From the NCBI RefSeq assembly GCF_001426525.1, contig NZ_LMEW01000003.1, positions 1 through 64,000 of the forward strand: a DNA stretch of 64,000 nt, given 5' to 3'. Both the position numbers and the translations under genes were made by a program. The notes under the pieces were generated by a model. That model saw nothing but the letters and a program-made list of their open reading frames with translations. It searched no databases and had not been told where the DNA came from. The stretch is from Massilia sp. Root133. GTDB taxonomy: Bacteria; Pseudomonadota; Gammaproteobacteria; Burkholderiales; Burkholderiaceae_D. Below, piece after piece: positions 18,443 to 27,377 of the stretch; the first letter of the stretch is position 1, and the number at the start of each line of letters is the position of its first letter.

Positions 18443-19336
18443 ATGAGATTCGACCTGGTCGACCTGCAGCTGTTCCTGCACGTGCTGGATGCCGGCAGCA
18501 TCACGGCCGGCAGCCGGCGCGCGCACCTGGCGCTGGCGTCCGCGAGCGAACGCATCCAGCACATGGAAGAGACGCTGGGCGTACCCCTGCTCGTGCGCGG
18601 CCGGCGCGGCGTGCAGCCGACGGCAGCGGGCCTCGCCCTGCAGCGCCACGCCCGCCTCGTGTTCCAGCAGTTGGCGCGCCTGCGCGCGGAACTGGGCGAG
18701 CACGCGGCGGGCCTCAAGGGCCAGGTGCGGCTGCTGTGCAATACGGCGGCGCTGTCGGAGTACCTGCCGGAGCGGCTGGCCGGCTTCATGGCGCGCCATC
18801 CGGACGTCGACATCGACCTCGAAGAACGCACCTCCAGCGACATCGCGCGCGCCGTGCGCGAAGGCGGTGCGGACCTCGGCATCGTGGCCGACACGGTCGA
18901 CCTGTCCGGCCTGGAGACCTTCCCGTTCTGCACCGACCGCATCGTCGCGGTCGCGCAGCCGGCATTGGCGCGCACGCTCGTCACGCAGGAGGGACAGGCG
19001 GTGACGTTCGCGCGGCTCGTGGATTTCGACCACGTCACGCTGACGGGCGACAGCGCCCTGTTCCGCTATCTGACGCAGCTGGCCGAACGCGCGGGCCGCA
19101 CCTTGCGCGCGCGGGTGCGCCTGCGCAGCTTCGACGCCGTGTGCCGGATGGTGGAGAGCGGGGTCGGGATCGGCCTGGTGTCCGAACCGGCCGCGCGGCG
19201 CTGTGCGCGCACGATGGACCTCGCCGTGCTGGAGCTGGCCGACGCGTGGGCGGTGCGCCAGCTGTCGCTGTGCATGCGCAGCTTCGAGGGCTTGCCACGC
19301 CACGCGCAGCAGCTGATCGAGGAGATTCGGGCGTAG
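18443..19336 (+). CDS. LysR-family transcriptional regulator
   Basis: About 297 aa. The N-terminal winged helix (DLQLFLHVLDAGSITAGSRR, then SASERIQHMEETLGVPLLVRG) and the C-terminal type-2 periplasmic fold effector domain (from about residue 90) are clear. I start at ATG 18443 because MRFDLVDLQLF is the usual LysR beginning. An ATG at 18431 is possible, and neither has a good ribosome site, since the upstream terminator abuts the gene. It faces the convergent lytic transglycosylase gene rather than a divergent target, so the regulon cannot be read from context. Within LysR proteins the LSLCMRSFEGLP tail suggests the DhcR/aromatic group only weakly. Confidence 0.85.
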   Translation: MRFDLVDLQLFLHVLDAGSITAGSRRAHLALASASERIQHMEETLGVPLLVRGRRGVQPTAAGLALQRHARLVFQQLARLRAELGEHAAGLKGQVRLLCNTAALSEYLPERLAGFMARHPDVDIDLEERTSSDIARAVREGGADLGIVADTVDLSGLETFPFCTDRIVAVAQPALARTLVTQEGQAVTFARLVDFDHVTLTGDSALFRYLTQLAERAGRTLRARVRLRSFDAVCRMVESGVGIGLVSEPAARRCARTMDLAVLELADAWAVRQLSLCMRSFEGLPRHAQQLIEEIRA

Positions 19337-19347
19337 GCTGAGAAAAA

Positions 19348-19998
19348 TCAGCGGCTGGACACCATCACGTCCTGCTTGAACTCCCAGTTCTTCCACGCCG
19401 CCAGCACCGCATTCGGATACTCGGGCTTGCCGCGGCTGCCGTTGTAGCGACCGAGGGCGAGGTACAGATTGCCCCCTTCCATGTCGATGTACATGCGCAG
19501 GATCGAGCAGCCGTAGCGCAGATTCGTCTGCATGTCGAACAGCGCGCGGCGGTTCGAGTCGCCGATCACCTTCGTCCAGAACGGCATCACCTGCATGTAG
19601 CCGCGCGCGCCGACCATCGACACGGCGTACTTGCGGTACGCCGACTCGACCTGGATCAGGCCCAGCACGAGCCCCGGATCGAGGCCCGCGCGCGTCGCTT
19701 CGTACCACGCGATTTCGAGGAATTCCGTGCGCGTCTGATCGTCCGGCAGGCGGCGCTTGAGGCGCGCCGACATCGCGTCGAACCACTGCTGGTAACGGAC
19801 GCGCGCGACCTCGTCGCGGAAGACCGGCTTGGGCGGCCGGCCGTCGCGAATGGCGTTTTCCAGTGCAAGACGGACCGCGTCCCCCAACGCTTCCTCTTTC
19901 TGGTTGCCGGCCTGCGCCGCGCCGCTGCTCATCAGTGCAGCGGCGAGCAAGACCGGGCCGAGCCGGGCTGCTGCCCGGCTGATCAACCGTCGCGCCAT
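19348..19998 (-). CDS. Lytic transglycosylase (SLT domain), exported
   Basis: 216 aa. A signal-peptide-like start (RLGPVLLAAALMSSGAAQAG) is followed by a helical region and an SLT catalytic domain. The catalytic Glu lies in GLIQVESAYRKYAVS, with the supporting motifs GARGYMQVMPFW, TNLRYGCSILR and ALGRYNGSRG. It cleaves the MurNAc-GlcNAc bond of peptidoglycan with 1,6-anhydro product formation in the periplasm. The ATG overlaps the proS stop (TGATG), so it is translationally coupled to prolyl-tRNA synthetase, a linkage seen in other Burkholderiales. Confidence 0.9.
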   Translation of the reverse strand: MARRLISRAAARLGPVLLAAALMSSGAAQAGNQKEEALGDAVRLALENAIRDGRPPKPVFRDEVARVRYQQWFDAMSARLKRRLPDDQTRTEFLEIAWYEATRAGLDPGLVLGLIQVESAYRKYAVSMVGARGYMQVMPFWTKVIGDSNRRALFDMQTNLRYGCSILRMYIDMEGGNLYLALGRYNGSRGKPEYPNAVLAAWKNWEFKQDVMVSSR

Positions 19999-21731
19999 CA
20001 CTTGCCCAGCTTGCCCTTGATGAAGCCGAGCATGTCCGCGGCAGGAACGGCGGTCGCCTCGGCATCGCGGCGGCCCTGGTATTCCAGGTTGCCTTCCTTG
20101 AGGCCACGCTCGCCGATCACGACACGGTGGGGCACGCCGACCAGTTCCCAGTCGGCGAACATGGCGCCCGGACGCAGGCCGCGGTCGTCGACGATGACGT
20201 CCACGCCGGCCGCCTGCAGCTCGGCATACAGGCGATCGGTCTCAAGCTTCACCAGATCGCTGCGGTCATAGCCCATCGGGCACAGCACCAGCTCGAACGG
20301 CGCGATGGCGTCCGGCCAGATGATGCCCTTGTCGTCGAAGTTCTGTTCGATGGCGGCGCCCAGGATGCGGGTCACGCCGATACCGTAGCAACCCATCTGC
20401 ATCGGCGCCGGCTGGCCTTTCTCGTCCAGGTAGACGCAATTCATCGCGGCGGAGTACGCGGTACCCAGCTGGAACACGTGGCCCACTTCGATGCCGCGCT
20501 CGATCGCGAGGGTGCCCTTGCCGTCCGGCGACGCATCGCCTTCGACCACGTTGCGCAGGTCGGCGACGACCGGCTCGGCCACGTCGCGGCCCCAGTTGGC
20601 GCCGGTCAGGTGGTAGTCGGCTTCGTTCGCGCCGCACACGAAATCGGCCATGTTGGCGACGGTGCGGTCGGCCACGATGTTGACCGGCTGCTTCGTACCG
20701 ATGGGGCCGAGGTAGCCCGGCACGGTGCCGTAGGCTTCCTGGATCTCGGCTTCGCTGGCGAAGCGGAAGTCCTTCAGGCCCGGCACTTTCGTGACCTTGA
20801 CTTCGTTCAGTTCATGGTCGCCGCGCAGCAGCAGCAGCCAGTTTTCCCTGACCTGCCTGCCGTCGACGTCCTTCTCGACCGTCAGCGCGATCGACTTGAC
20901 GGTCTGGTCCAGGCCGATGCCGAGCAGCTTGGCCACGTCTTCGCACTTGGTGGTCTTCGGCGTGGAGACCTTCGTCAGCGGCTGCGTCGCGGCGCCGCGC
21001 TGGGCGATCAGCGGCAGCGCCTCGGCCGCTTCCATGTTGGCCGCGAAGTCCGAGTTCGGGCAGTAGACCAGCGCGTCCTCGCCGGTGCTGGCGATGACGT
21101 GGAATTCGTGCGAGCCCGTGCCGCCGATGGCGCCGTTGTCGGCCGCCACCGCGCGGAACGTCAGGCCGAAGCGGTTGAAGATGCTGACGTAGGCGTTGAA
21201 CATCGTCTCGTAGGACTTCTGCATGCCTTCGACGTCGCGGTCGAAGGAATAGGCGTCCTTCATCGTGAACTCGCGGCCGCGCATCAGGCCGAAGCGGGGA
21301 CGGCGCTCGTCGCGGAACTTGGTCTGGATGTGATAAAAATTCAACGGCAGCTGGCGGTACGACTTGACTTCGGTACGCACGACGTCGGTCACGACTTCTT
21401 CCGAGGTCGGCTGCAGCGCGAAGTCGCGGCCGTGGCGATCCTTGAGGCGCAGCAGTTCCGGCCCCATCTTGTCCCAGCGGCCCGTCTCCTGCCACAGCTC
21501 GGCCGGCTGCACCAGCGGCATCAAGAGTTCGATCGCGCCCGCCTTGTTCATCTCTTCGCGGATGATGCCCTCGACCTTGCGAATGACGCGCAGGCCCAGC
21601 GGCATGTACGTGTAGATGCCGGAGCCGAGTCGCTTGATCATCCCGGCGCGCATCATCAGCTTATGGCTGACGATCTCGGCGTCGGAGGGCGCTTCTTTGA
21701 GCGTTGAAATAAAAAATCGTGAGGCGCGCAT
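19998..21731 (-). CDS. proS: Prolyl-tRNA synthetase, bacterial type with editing domain
   Basis: 577 aa class II synthetase. Motif 1 region ([16 protein letters not shown]), motif 2 ([21 protein letters not shown]) and motif 3 ([11 protein letters not shown]) are visible. The INS editing domain lies between motifs 2 and 3 (about residues 230-380), so this is the long bacterial ProS that clears Ala-tRNAPro. The C-terminal anticodon-binding domain starts near residue 465. Length equals E. coli ProS (572). It is the first gene of a two-gene operon with the lytic transglycosylase and divergent from rppH. Confidence 0.98.
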   Translation of the reverse strand: MRASRFFISTLKEAPSDAEIVSHKLMMRAGMIKRLGSGIYTYMPLGLRVIRKVEGIIREEMNKAGAIELLMPLVQPAELWQETGRWDKMGPELLRLKDRHGRDFALQPTSEEVVTDVVRTEVKSYRQLPLNFYHIQTKFRDERRPRFGLMRGREFTMKDAYSFDRDVEGMQKSYETMFNAYVSIFNRFGLTFRAVAADNGAIGGTGSHEFHVIASTGEDALVYCPNSDFAANMEAAEALPLIAQRGAATQPLTKVSTPKTTKCEDVAKLLGIGLDQTVKSIALTVEKDVDGRQVRENWLLLLRGDHELNEVKVTKVPGLKDFRFASEAEIQEAYGTVPGYLGPIGTKQPVNIVADRTVANMADFVCGANEADYHLTGANWGRDVAEPVVADLRNVVEGDASPDGKGTLAIERGIEVGHVFQLGTAYSAAMNCVYLDEKGQPAPMQMGCYGIGVTRILGAAIEQNFDDKGIIWPDAIAPFELVLCPMGYDRSDLVKLETDRLYAELQAAGVDVIVDDRGLRPGAMFADWELVGVPHRVVIGERGLKEGNLEYQGRRDAEATAVPAADMLGFIKGKLGK

Positions 21732-21761
21732 ATCGGTGAATTCTTTTTAAAAAGAGAGGGT

Positions 21762-21767
21762 TATAAT
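21762..21767 (+). promoter_or_regulatory. Candidate -10 box upstream of rppH
   Basis: A perfect TATAAT in the proS-rppH divergent gap, with a weak TTCTTT 15 bases upstream as possible -35. Transcription from here would include a short open frame before rppH. Confidence 0.45.
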
Positions 21768-21796
21768 CGACCTAATTTTAAAGGATTAGCTGGCTG

Positions 21797-21889
21797 ATGC
21801 ATCCAATCTTTATTCAAATGGATCCGAAACACGTGGTGCATGCTGTTGTTCCTGTGCAGGTTGCGCGACAGACGTATCTGGATTGCTAG
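21797..21889 (+). other. Possible 30-codon leader peptide ahead of rppH
   Basis: ATG at 21797 to TAG at 21887-21889 encodes a 30-residue peptide beginning MHPIFIQMDPK. AAGGA lies 11 bases upstream, a little far. It sits between a TATAAT box and rppH. There is no family resemblance; it could be a chance frame. Confidence 0.25.
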
Positions 21890-21936
21890 GTAAAAATGTA
21901 AGAGGGATCAGCCGGCAGAAAGTTTCGAGGTGAATT

Positions 21937-22620
21937 ATGCTCGATCGTGAAGGGTTTCGCCCCAACGTCGGCATCATCCTGCTGAACGCCAACAACGAAG
22001 TGTGGTGGGGCAAGCGGGTGCGTGAGCATTCTTGGCAATTTCCGCAAGGGGGTATCAAATACGGCGAGACGCCGGAACAGGCGATGTACCGCGAGCTCGA
22101 GGAAGAAATCGGCCTGCGCCAGGAGCACGTCAAGATCGTGGGCCGGACCCGCGACTGGCTGCGCTATGAAGTGCCCGATCACTTCATCAAGCGCGAAGTG
22201 CGCGGTCACTACCGCGGCCAGAAGCAGATCTGGTTCCTGCTGCGCATGGTGGCACGCGACAACGACGTCAACCTGCGCCTGACCGACCACCCCGAGTTCG
22301 ACGCCTGGCGCTGGCACGATTACTGGGTCCCGCTGGACGTGGTCATCGAATTCAAGCGCGACGTGTACCAGCGCGCTCTGCAGGAACTGTCGCGTTTCAT
22401 CACGTGGCCCGCGAACGGCGAACGCCGCCACAGCTCGCGCTACCTGCGCCAGCCGCACGAGCGGCGCGCCCAGGGCGGCAACGGCAATGGCGGTAACAAG
22501 GCCGTGGCGAATGGCGGCAACGCCAGCAAGGCGGTGGCGGCAGCCAGCAAGGCCATCGCCGACGCGGCCGGCAGCTCCAAGATGGTGTTGGCGCAGCAAG
22601 GTATAACGCGCAAGGAGTGA
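21937..22620 (+). CDS. rppH: RNA pyrophosphohydrolase RppH (Nudix)
   Basis: 227 aa. The N-terminal 160 residues match RppH, including [18 protein letters not shown] and the Nudix box [20 protein letters not shown] followed by IGL. It removes pyrophosphate from 5'-triphosphorylated mRNA and so triggers RNase E-dependent decay. Residues after ~165 form an Ala/Gly/Asn-rich low-complexity tail ([20 protein letters not shown]) not present in E. coli RppH (176 aa), probably disordered. It is monocistronic, divergent from proS, and ends at a terminator. Confidence 0.95.
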   Translation: MLDREGFRPNVGIILLNANNEVWWGKRVREHSWQFPQGGIKYGETPEQAMYRELEEEIGLRQEHVKIVGRTRDWLRYEVPDHFIKREVRGHYRGQKQIWFLLRMVARDNDVNLRLTDHPEFDAWRWHDYWVPLDVVIEFKRDVYQRALQELSRFITWPANGERRHSSRYLRQPHERRAQGGNGNGGNKAVANGGNASKAVAAASKAIADAAGSSKMVLAQQGITRKE

Positions 22621-22650
22621 TCTGCGCGATTAGCGCGGAAGCAACACAAC

Positions 22651-22692
22651 AAAGGCAAAGCAGCCGCGCGAGCGGGTGTCTTTGCCTTTTTT
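22651..22692 (+). terminator. Rho-independent terminator after rppH
   Basis: Stem AAAGGCAAAG / CTTTGCCTTT encloses a ~19-base partly structured loop and is followed by a T-run, 30 bases after the rppH stop. Confidence 0.85.
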
Positions 22693-22741
22693 ACATTTTG
22701 GTAATGTTGTTTTTACAAAATTGCGAAGTAGAATCATCGTC

Positions 22742-24286
22742 ATGACGATGCCGACTTTGCCGATTTTCCGTGCCCTCCCCCTCGTGCTGGCCGCGCTGTG
22801 CTCGTCCGCACGCGTCCACGCCGAAGACACGCCGCCCAAGTGCACCTACGTCGAAGTGGCCAGCCTGCCCATCCGCTACGTCGGCCAGGGCCTGGAGCCT
22901 GCGGTCGACGGCACGATCAACGGCACGCCGGCCACGATGCTGATCGACACCGGCTCCGACCAGACCCACATGACGATGAACGCCGCGACCCGGCGCGACC
23001 TGAACTTGTTCATGACGGGGCGGTACGTCGAAGGCCTCGGGGGCCTGTCGCGCCTGTACGGGGTGCGGCTGAAGGATTTCGCCATCGGTCCGGCGCACGC
23101 GGGCCGCCGTCCGGAACTGACCGTGATCGGCAGCACCACGTTTACGCCGAGCTTCGACGCCATCGTCGGCGCCCCGTTCCTGCTGCAGGCGGACCTCGAG
23201 CTCGACCTGCAAGCCAAGCGGATGAAGTTCTACCGCCCGCTCGAATGCCAGAAGGCGGAGCTGCTCCTGTGGAAGGAAAACACGGTCGTGCTGCCGTTCG
23301 GGCGCAACTACGGCAAGAGTCCGAACCCGCATTTCACGGTCGTCGTGAACGGCAAGGAGATGGACGCGCTGATCGACTCCGGCGCGCACCGCAGTTTCAT
23401 GATGCTGGACGCCGCGAAAAAAGCCGGCATCGACGTCAACGGCCCGGACGCCGTGCGCATGGGCGACAGCGGCGGGATCGGATCCGACCGCGCGCCCCAC
23501 TGGATCGCCCCGGTCAAGACCATGCAGATCGGCCAGGAGACCATCAGCAACGTCGAATTGGGCATCATCGATTCGCAGGGCTCGCGCACCGCCGACGTGT
23601 ACCTCGGCCAGGACTTCCTGCGCACGCACCGCGTGCTGTTCGCGATGAGCCAGGAAAAACTGTACATCGCCTACCTGGGTGGCGACGTGTTCACGCGCGG
23701 CACGGGACTGGAACCCTGGATGCGCGCCGAGGCCGACGCCGGCAATGCGGACGCCCAGTACGCGCTGGCCCAGGTCTACAACACCGGCCGCGGCGTGCCG
23801 CGCGATCCGCTCCAGGCCGGCGTCTGGCTGGACATGGCGGCGCAAGGCGGCCAACCGAACGCCAGCCTGCTGCGCGGCCGCCGGCAGATGCTGGCCGGGC
23901 AACTGGACACGGCGATCCCGCAACTGCGCCACGCGCTCGACCTGCTGCCGGCCGACCGTGTCGGCCCGCTGTGGCTGTACATCGCGCGCGTGCGCCACGG
24001 CGAGGCGGCGCTGGCGCAGACCGAGCTGGAAGCGGCGCTGAAACAGCAGAAGGAAGACGACTGGCCCGCGCCGATCGCCGACTTCTACCTCGGCAAGACC
24101 AACGCGGCGCGCCTGCTGGAAGAAGCCGGGAAGGACGCGAAGCTCGCGCATGCGCGCACGTGCATGGCCCAGACGTACATGGCGGAGTGGCACGACGCGC
24201 GCGGCGATGCGGCCGAAGCGAGCGCGCTCAAGGCCGCGCTGCGTGCGAACTGCGCGCCCGCGGCCGCACGCAAGCCGGCCCCATGA
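22742..24286 (+). CDS. Secreted protein with two retropepsin-like aspartic protease domains and Sel1/TPR repeats
   Basis: 514 aa from ATG 22742; a second ATG two codons later is equally possible. A signal peptide (LPLVLAALCSSARVHA, cleavage near residue 27) leads to two retropepsin-type cores in one chain: MLIDTGSDQTHM with Asp69 and ALIDSGAHRSFM with Asp212. Each is followed by the second conserved hydrophobic-G motif (IVGAPFLLQADLELD and YLGQDFLRTHRVLF). Residues ~350-395 form a Sel1 repeat (NADAQYALAQVYNTGRGV), then TPR-like helices to the end. Single retropepsin domains usually dimerise; two in cis recall the pepsin layout. The acid D-T/S-G triads look intact, so activity in the periplasm is plausible. 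Substrate unknown. Confidence 0.75.
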   Translation: MTMPTLPIFRALPLVLAALCSSARVHAEDTPPKCTYVEVASLPIRYVGQGLEPAVDGTINGTPATMLIDTGSDQTHMTMNAATRRDLNLFMTGRYVEGLGGLSRLYGVRLKDFAIGPAHAGRRPELTVIGSTTFTPSFDAIVGAPFLLQADLELDLQAKRMKFYRPLECQKAELLLWKENTVVLPFGRNYGKSPNPHFTVVVNGKEMDALIDSGAHRSFMMLDAAKKAGIDVNGPDAVRMGDSGGIGSDRAPHWIAPVKTMQIGQETISNVELGIIDSQGSRTADVYLGQDFLRTHRVLFAMSQEKLYIAYLGGDVFTRGTGLEPWMRAEADAGNADAQYALAQVYNTGRGVPRDPLQAGVWLDMAAQGGQPNASLLRGRRQMLAGQLDTAIPQLRHALDLLPADRVGPLWLYIARVRHGEAALAQTELEAALKQQKEDDWPAPIADFYLGKTNAARLLEEAGKDAKLAHARTCMAQTYMAEWHDARGDAAEASALKAALRANCAPAAARKPAP

Positions 24287-24356
24287 CCGCGCCGGCAGGG
24301 TGTGCGCCATCGCGCTACAATGACGCCCTTCCTCCTGCTTTTCCGACGGTTCTTCC

Positions 24357-24782
24357 ATGTTCACCCCCTCCTCCAACGACGTCCGCCGCTTCTTCTGCGA
24401 GGCCTTGCGCAAGCGCCGCGCCGGTGAGATCCTGACCCCGATGGACGCCATCGCCGCCGACTGGATCGAGCAGCATCCCGAATACCACGACGAGCTGGCG
24501 GATGCCGATGCGGCGGTGGCACGCGACTATGCCGTCGAAGGCGGCAAGCCGAATCCGTTCCTGCACCTGTCGATGCACCTGTCGATCACGGAACAGGTGT
24601 CGATCGACCAGCCGCGCGGCATCCGCGCCGCCTACGAGGCGCTGGCCGCGCGCGTGGGCGAGCACGAGGCGCACCACGGCATCATGGAATGCCTGGGCGA
24701 GATGATCTGGTCGGCGCAGCGTCACGGCACGCAGCCGGACACCGACGCGTACGTGGAGTGCGTGCGCAAGCGCGTGCGCTGA
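24357..24782 (+). CDS. DUF1841 family protein
   Basis: 141 aa cytoplasmic protein of unknown function. It matches DUF1841, a family confined largely to beta/gammaproteobacteria: MFTPSSNDVRRFF start, a conserved GGKPNPFLHLSMHLSITEQVS block near residues 62-82, and a His-rich RVGEHEAHHGIMECLGEMIW segment near the end. The clustered His/Glu residues could bind metal, but this is only inference. No operon partner; the flanking genes are a protease-like protein upstream and a convergent SulP transporter. Confidence 0.85.
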   Translation: MFTPSSNDVRRFFCEALRKRRAGEILTPMDAIAADWIEQHPEYHDELADADAAVARDYAVEGGKPNPFLHLSMHLSITEQVSIDQPRGIRAAYEALAARVGEHEAHHGIMECLGEMIWSAQRHGTQPDTDAYVECVRKRVR

Positions 24783-24842
24783 AAAACCTCTCACGAGCAT
24801 CGCAGGCCGGCAGCGCAACGCGCAGCGGCTCGGGAGACGTTT

Positions 24843-26348
24843 TTAATCGAGCTTGTCGTCCGCGACGCGATAGCGCGGGTCTTCCGGCAGGTTCACCTCG
24901 ATCATGTCCTTCGCGCGCTCGAGCAGCGCGCGACAGTCCGGGCTCAGGTGGCGCAGATGCAGCCGTTTGCCGAGGGCGCGGTAGCGTTCCGCCAGGCCGT
25001 CGATGGCCTGGATCGCCGAGTGGTCCGCCACGCGCGCGCGGCGGAATTCGACGACGACGTCCTGCGGGTCGTCCTTCGGCGTGAACAGCGCCTGGAAGCC
25101 GGCCACCGACGCGAAGAACAGCGTGCCCTCCAGTTCATAGACTTTCCAGCCGTGCGCATCCTGCCCCGATGTCACGCGGATCTGCTTGGCGTGCTGCCAC
25201 GCGAACACCAGCGCCGACACGACCACGCCCACCAGCACCGCGGTCGCCAGGTTGAAGACGAGCGTCACGCCGGCCACCAGCACGATCACGAGCGCATCGG
25301 CGCGCGGCACCTTGCCGAACAGGCGGAACGTGCCCCACTCGAACGTCTTTTCGCACACGACGAACATCACGCCGATCAGTGCGGCCAGCGGAATTTGCTC
25401 GATCACGCTCGCGCCGAACAGGATGAACGACAGCAGGAACAGCGACGCGCAGATGCCCGACAGGCGGCCGCGCGCGCCGTTGCCCACGTTGATCATGCTC
25501 TGGCCGATCATCGCGCAGCCGCCCATGCCGCCGAAGAACCCGGTGACGACGTTCGCGACACCCTGGGCCAGGCTTTCGCGGTTCGGCTGGCCGCGGGTGT
25601 CCGTGATCTCATCGATCAGCGTGAGCGTCAACAGCGTCTCGATCAGGCCCACGCCCGCCAGCACGAGCGAGTAGGGGAACACGATCTTCAGGGTCTGCAG
25701 GTCGAACGGCACGTTCGGCACGCGGAACGCCGGCAGGCCGCCGGCGATGGAGCCGAGGTCGCCCACGGTCTTCGTCTCGATGCCCGTGAAGTGCGCGAGC
25801 AGCGCGACGGCGAGGATGCCGACCAGCGTGGCCGGCACGGCCTTCGTGATGCGCGGCGTGAGGTACACGATCGCCATCGTCAGCGCGACGAGGCCGAGCA
25901 TCGTCCACAGCTGCGGGCCCGCCATCCAGCCGCCGCCCACCTTGAAATGCTCGAACTGCGCGACGAAGATCACGATGGCCAGGCCGTTGACGAAGCCCAG
26001 CATCACGGGATGCGGCACCATGCGGATGAATTTACCGAGCCGCGCGGCCGCGAACAGCATTTGCAGCACGCCCATCAGCACGATGGCGGCGAACAGGTAT
26101 TGCGCGCCGTGCTGGACGACCAGCGCGACCATGACGACCGCCAGCGCGCCGGCCGCACCGGAAATCATGCCGGGCCGGCCGCCGAACGCGGAGGTGATGA
26201 AGGAGACCAGCACGGCGGCATACAGGCCGGTCAGCGGCGACACGTGGGCCACGAGGGCGAAGGCGATGGCCTCGGGGACCAGCGCCAGCGCGACCGTCAG
26301 GCCGCTCAATACATTGGTCTTGATGTGGGAAGGGGATACGTCGGACAC
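24843..26348 (-). CDS. SulP-family inorganic anion transporter with STAS domain
   Basis: 501 aa. Some 10-12 transmembrane helices (1-385) carry the SulP signatures VALALVPEAIAFALVAHVSPLTGLYAA and GGMGGCAMIGQSMINVGNGARGRLSG. A C-terminal cytoplasmic STAS domain (about 395-490) includes DVVVEFRRARVADHSAIQAIDGLAERY. The family includes sulfate, bicarbonate (BicA) and dicarboxylate (DauA) transporters. No carbonic anhydrase or sulfate assimilation gene adjoins it, so the anion is unassigned. It is monocistronic, separated from the upstream cytochrome genes by their terminator. Confidence 0.9.
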   Translation of the reverse strand: MSDVSPSHIKTNVLSGLTVALALVPEAIAFALVAHVSPLTGLYAAVLVSFITSAFGGRPGMISGAAGALAVVMVALVVQHGAQYLFAAIVLMGVLQMLFAAARLGKFIRMVPHPVMLGFVNGLAIVIFVAQFEHFKVGGGWMAGPQLWTMLGLVALTMAIVYLTPRITKAVPATLVGILAVALLAHFTGIETKTVGDLGSIAGGLPAFRVPNVPFDLQTLKIVFPYSLVLAGVGLIETLLTLTLIDEITDTRGQPNRESLAQGVANVVTGFFGGMGGCAMIGQSMINVGNGARGRLSGICASLFLLSFILFGASVIEQIPLAALIGVMFVVCEKTFEWGTFRLFGKVPRADALVIVLVAGVTLVFNLATAVLVGVVVSALVFAWQHAKQIRVTSGQDAHGWKVYELEGTLFFASVAGFQALFTPKDDPQDVVVEFRRARVADHSAIQAIDGLAERYRALGKRLHLRHLSPDCRALLERAKDMIEVNLPEDPRYRVADDKLD

Positions 26349-26358
26349 GGCGGAACTC

Positions 26359-26400
26359 CAAAAACAAAATCCCCCCGGCCGCCAGGCGGCAGGAGGGATT
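26359..26400 (-). terminator. Rho-independent terminator after the cytochrome c pair
   Basis: On the minus strand AATCCCTCC pairs with GGGGGGATT around a GCCGCCTGGCGGC inner stem, followed by TTTTGTTTTTGG. It lies 43 bases after the stop of the second cytochrome and just before the sulP start. Confidence 0.8.
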
Positions 26401-26442
26401 CGGACAAACCGAAGAAGCCGTTATTGTAACGGCCCGCGTAGA

Positions 26443-26799
26443 TCAGCGTTTCGTGACGAGCGCCGCAGGCAGGCCTTGCAGGTAGGCGGCGATGTCGGCC
26501 ATGTCGCGATCCGACAACGGCTGGGCCATGCCGGCCATGATCGGGTTGTTGCGACCGTTGGCGGCTTTGGTGCCGCGCTTGTACGCGGTCAGTGCATGCA
26601 CGAGGTAGTCGGCATGCTGGCCGGCCAGCTTCGGATAGCTGGGATCGATCGGGGTCTTGTAGTCGGCGCCGTGGCAGGACGCGCAGTTGTATTTCTTCGC
26701 CAGTTCGGCGCCGTTGGCGGCATTGCCGGAAGCCAGCGCCTGGCCGGACAGGGCCAGCGAGGCGGCGCCCAGGGTCAGCGCGACGATCAGTTTATTCAT
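26443..26799 (-). CDS. Class I cytochrome c, periplasmic
   Basis: 118 aa. Signal peptide MNKLIVALTLGAASLALSGQ with cleavage near ALA-SG (residue ~24). One haem site, YNCASCHGAD (C-x-x-C-H), and a likely Met axial ligand in PIMAGMAQPLSDRD. The size and the AGMAQPLSDxDMADIAAY ending place it with the small c4/c5-like (half-c4) cytochromes, diffusible electron carriers between the bc1 complex and terminal oxidases. It lies 10 bases downstream of a second cytochrome of the same type, with a terminator after it. Confidence 0.9.
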   Translation of the reverse strand: MNKLIVALTLGAASLALSGQALASGNAANGAELAKKYNCASCHGADYKTPIDPSYPKLAGQHADYLVHALTAYKRGTKAANGRNNPIMAGMAQPLSDRDMADIAAYLQGLPAALVTKR

Positions 26800-26809
26800 G
26801 GCGCGCTCC

Positions 26810-27148
26810 TTACTTGGACGGGGATTGTTGCGAATAATACGCGGCGATATCGGCGATGTCCTGGTCGGACAGGCTGGCCGCGATACCCCGCATGGACGGG
26901 TGGTTGCGGTCGCCTTTCTTGTATGCCTGCAGCGCGGCTTCGATGTACTTCGCCGACTGGCCGCCGATCTTCGGTACGCGATAGACTTCAGGGAACGTGC
27001 CCTTGTACTCGGGGATGCCGTGGCAGCCGATACACTGCTCGATCTTGTTGGGTGCTGCCTTCGGATTGCCGACGATGTCGGCTGCGCCGGCCGTGCCGGC
27101 CATTGAGGCGCCGGCTGCTAGCACGAGTAATGCTGTTGAAATTTTCAT
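26810..27148 (-). CDS. Class I cytochrome c, periplasmic, paralogue of the next gene
   Basis: 112 aa from ATG 27148; the frame extends upstream but the signal peptide (MKISTALLVLAAGASMAG, then TAGAADI) fixes this start. The haem motif is EQCIGCHGIPEY, and the probable distal Met is in HPSMRGIAASLSDQD. It is similar in plan to the following gene, so the pair probably arose by duplication of a half-c4 module, like the two halves of cytochrome c4 encoded as separate genes. Divergent from the moxR operon over a ~230-base gap where I see no clear element. Confidence 0.88.
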   Translation of the reverse strand: MKISTALLVLAAGASMAGTAGAADIVGNPKAAPNKIEQCIGCHGIPEYKGTFPEVYRVPKIGGQSAKYIEAALQAYKKGDRNHPSMRGIAASLSDQDIADIAAYYSQQSPSK

Positions 27149-27377
27149 GGATGACCTATCGTTGGGTTGAATCGATAGGGCGCCTTGCGACCCGTGCGGC
27201 GGCAGCAGGTTTTCTAGACCCCCGGTACTGCAACTGCAATGGCATTTTTGCCACGATCCAATCGATTCTATCCGAAGAATATAGTCGAGTCCATTGGGCA
27301 GCGCAGCATGGACGCCCTGCCCGCGCCGCGGTTCTGGCATATACTCGTTGGCATTCCCATACGATAGCCCCAGGCCC

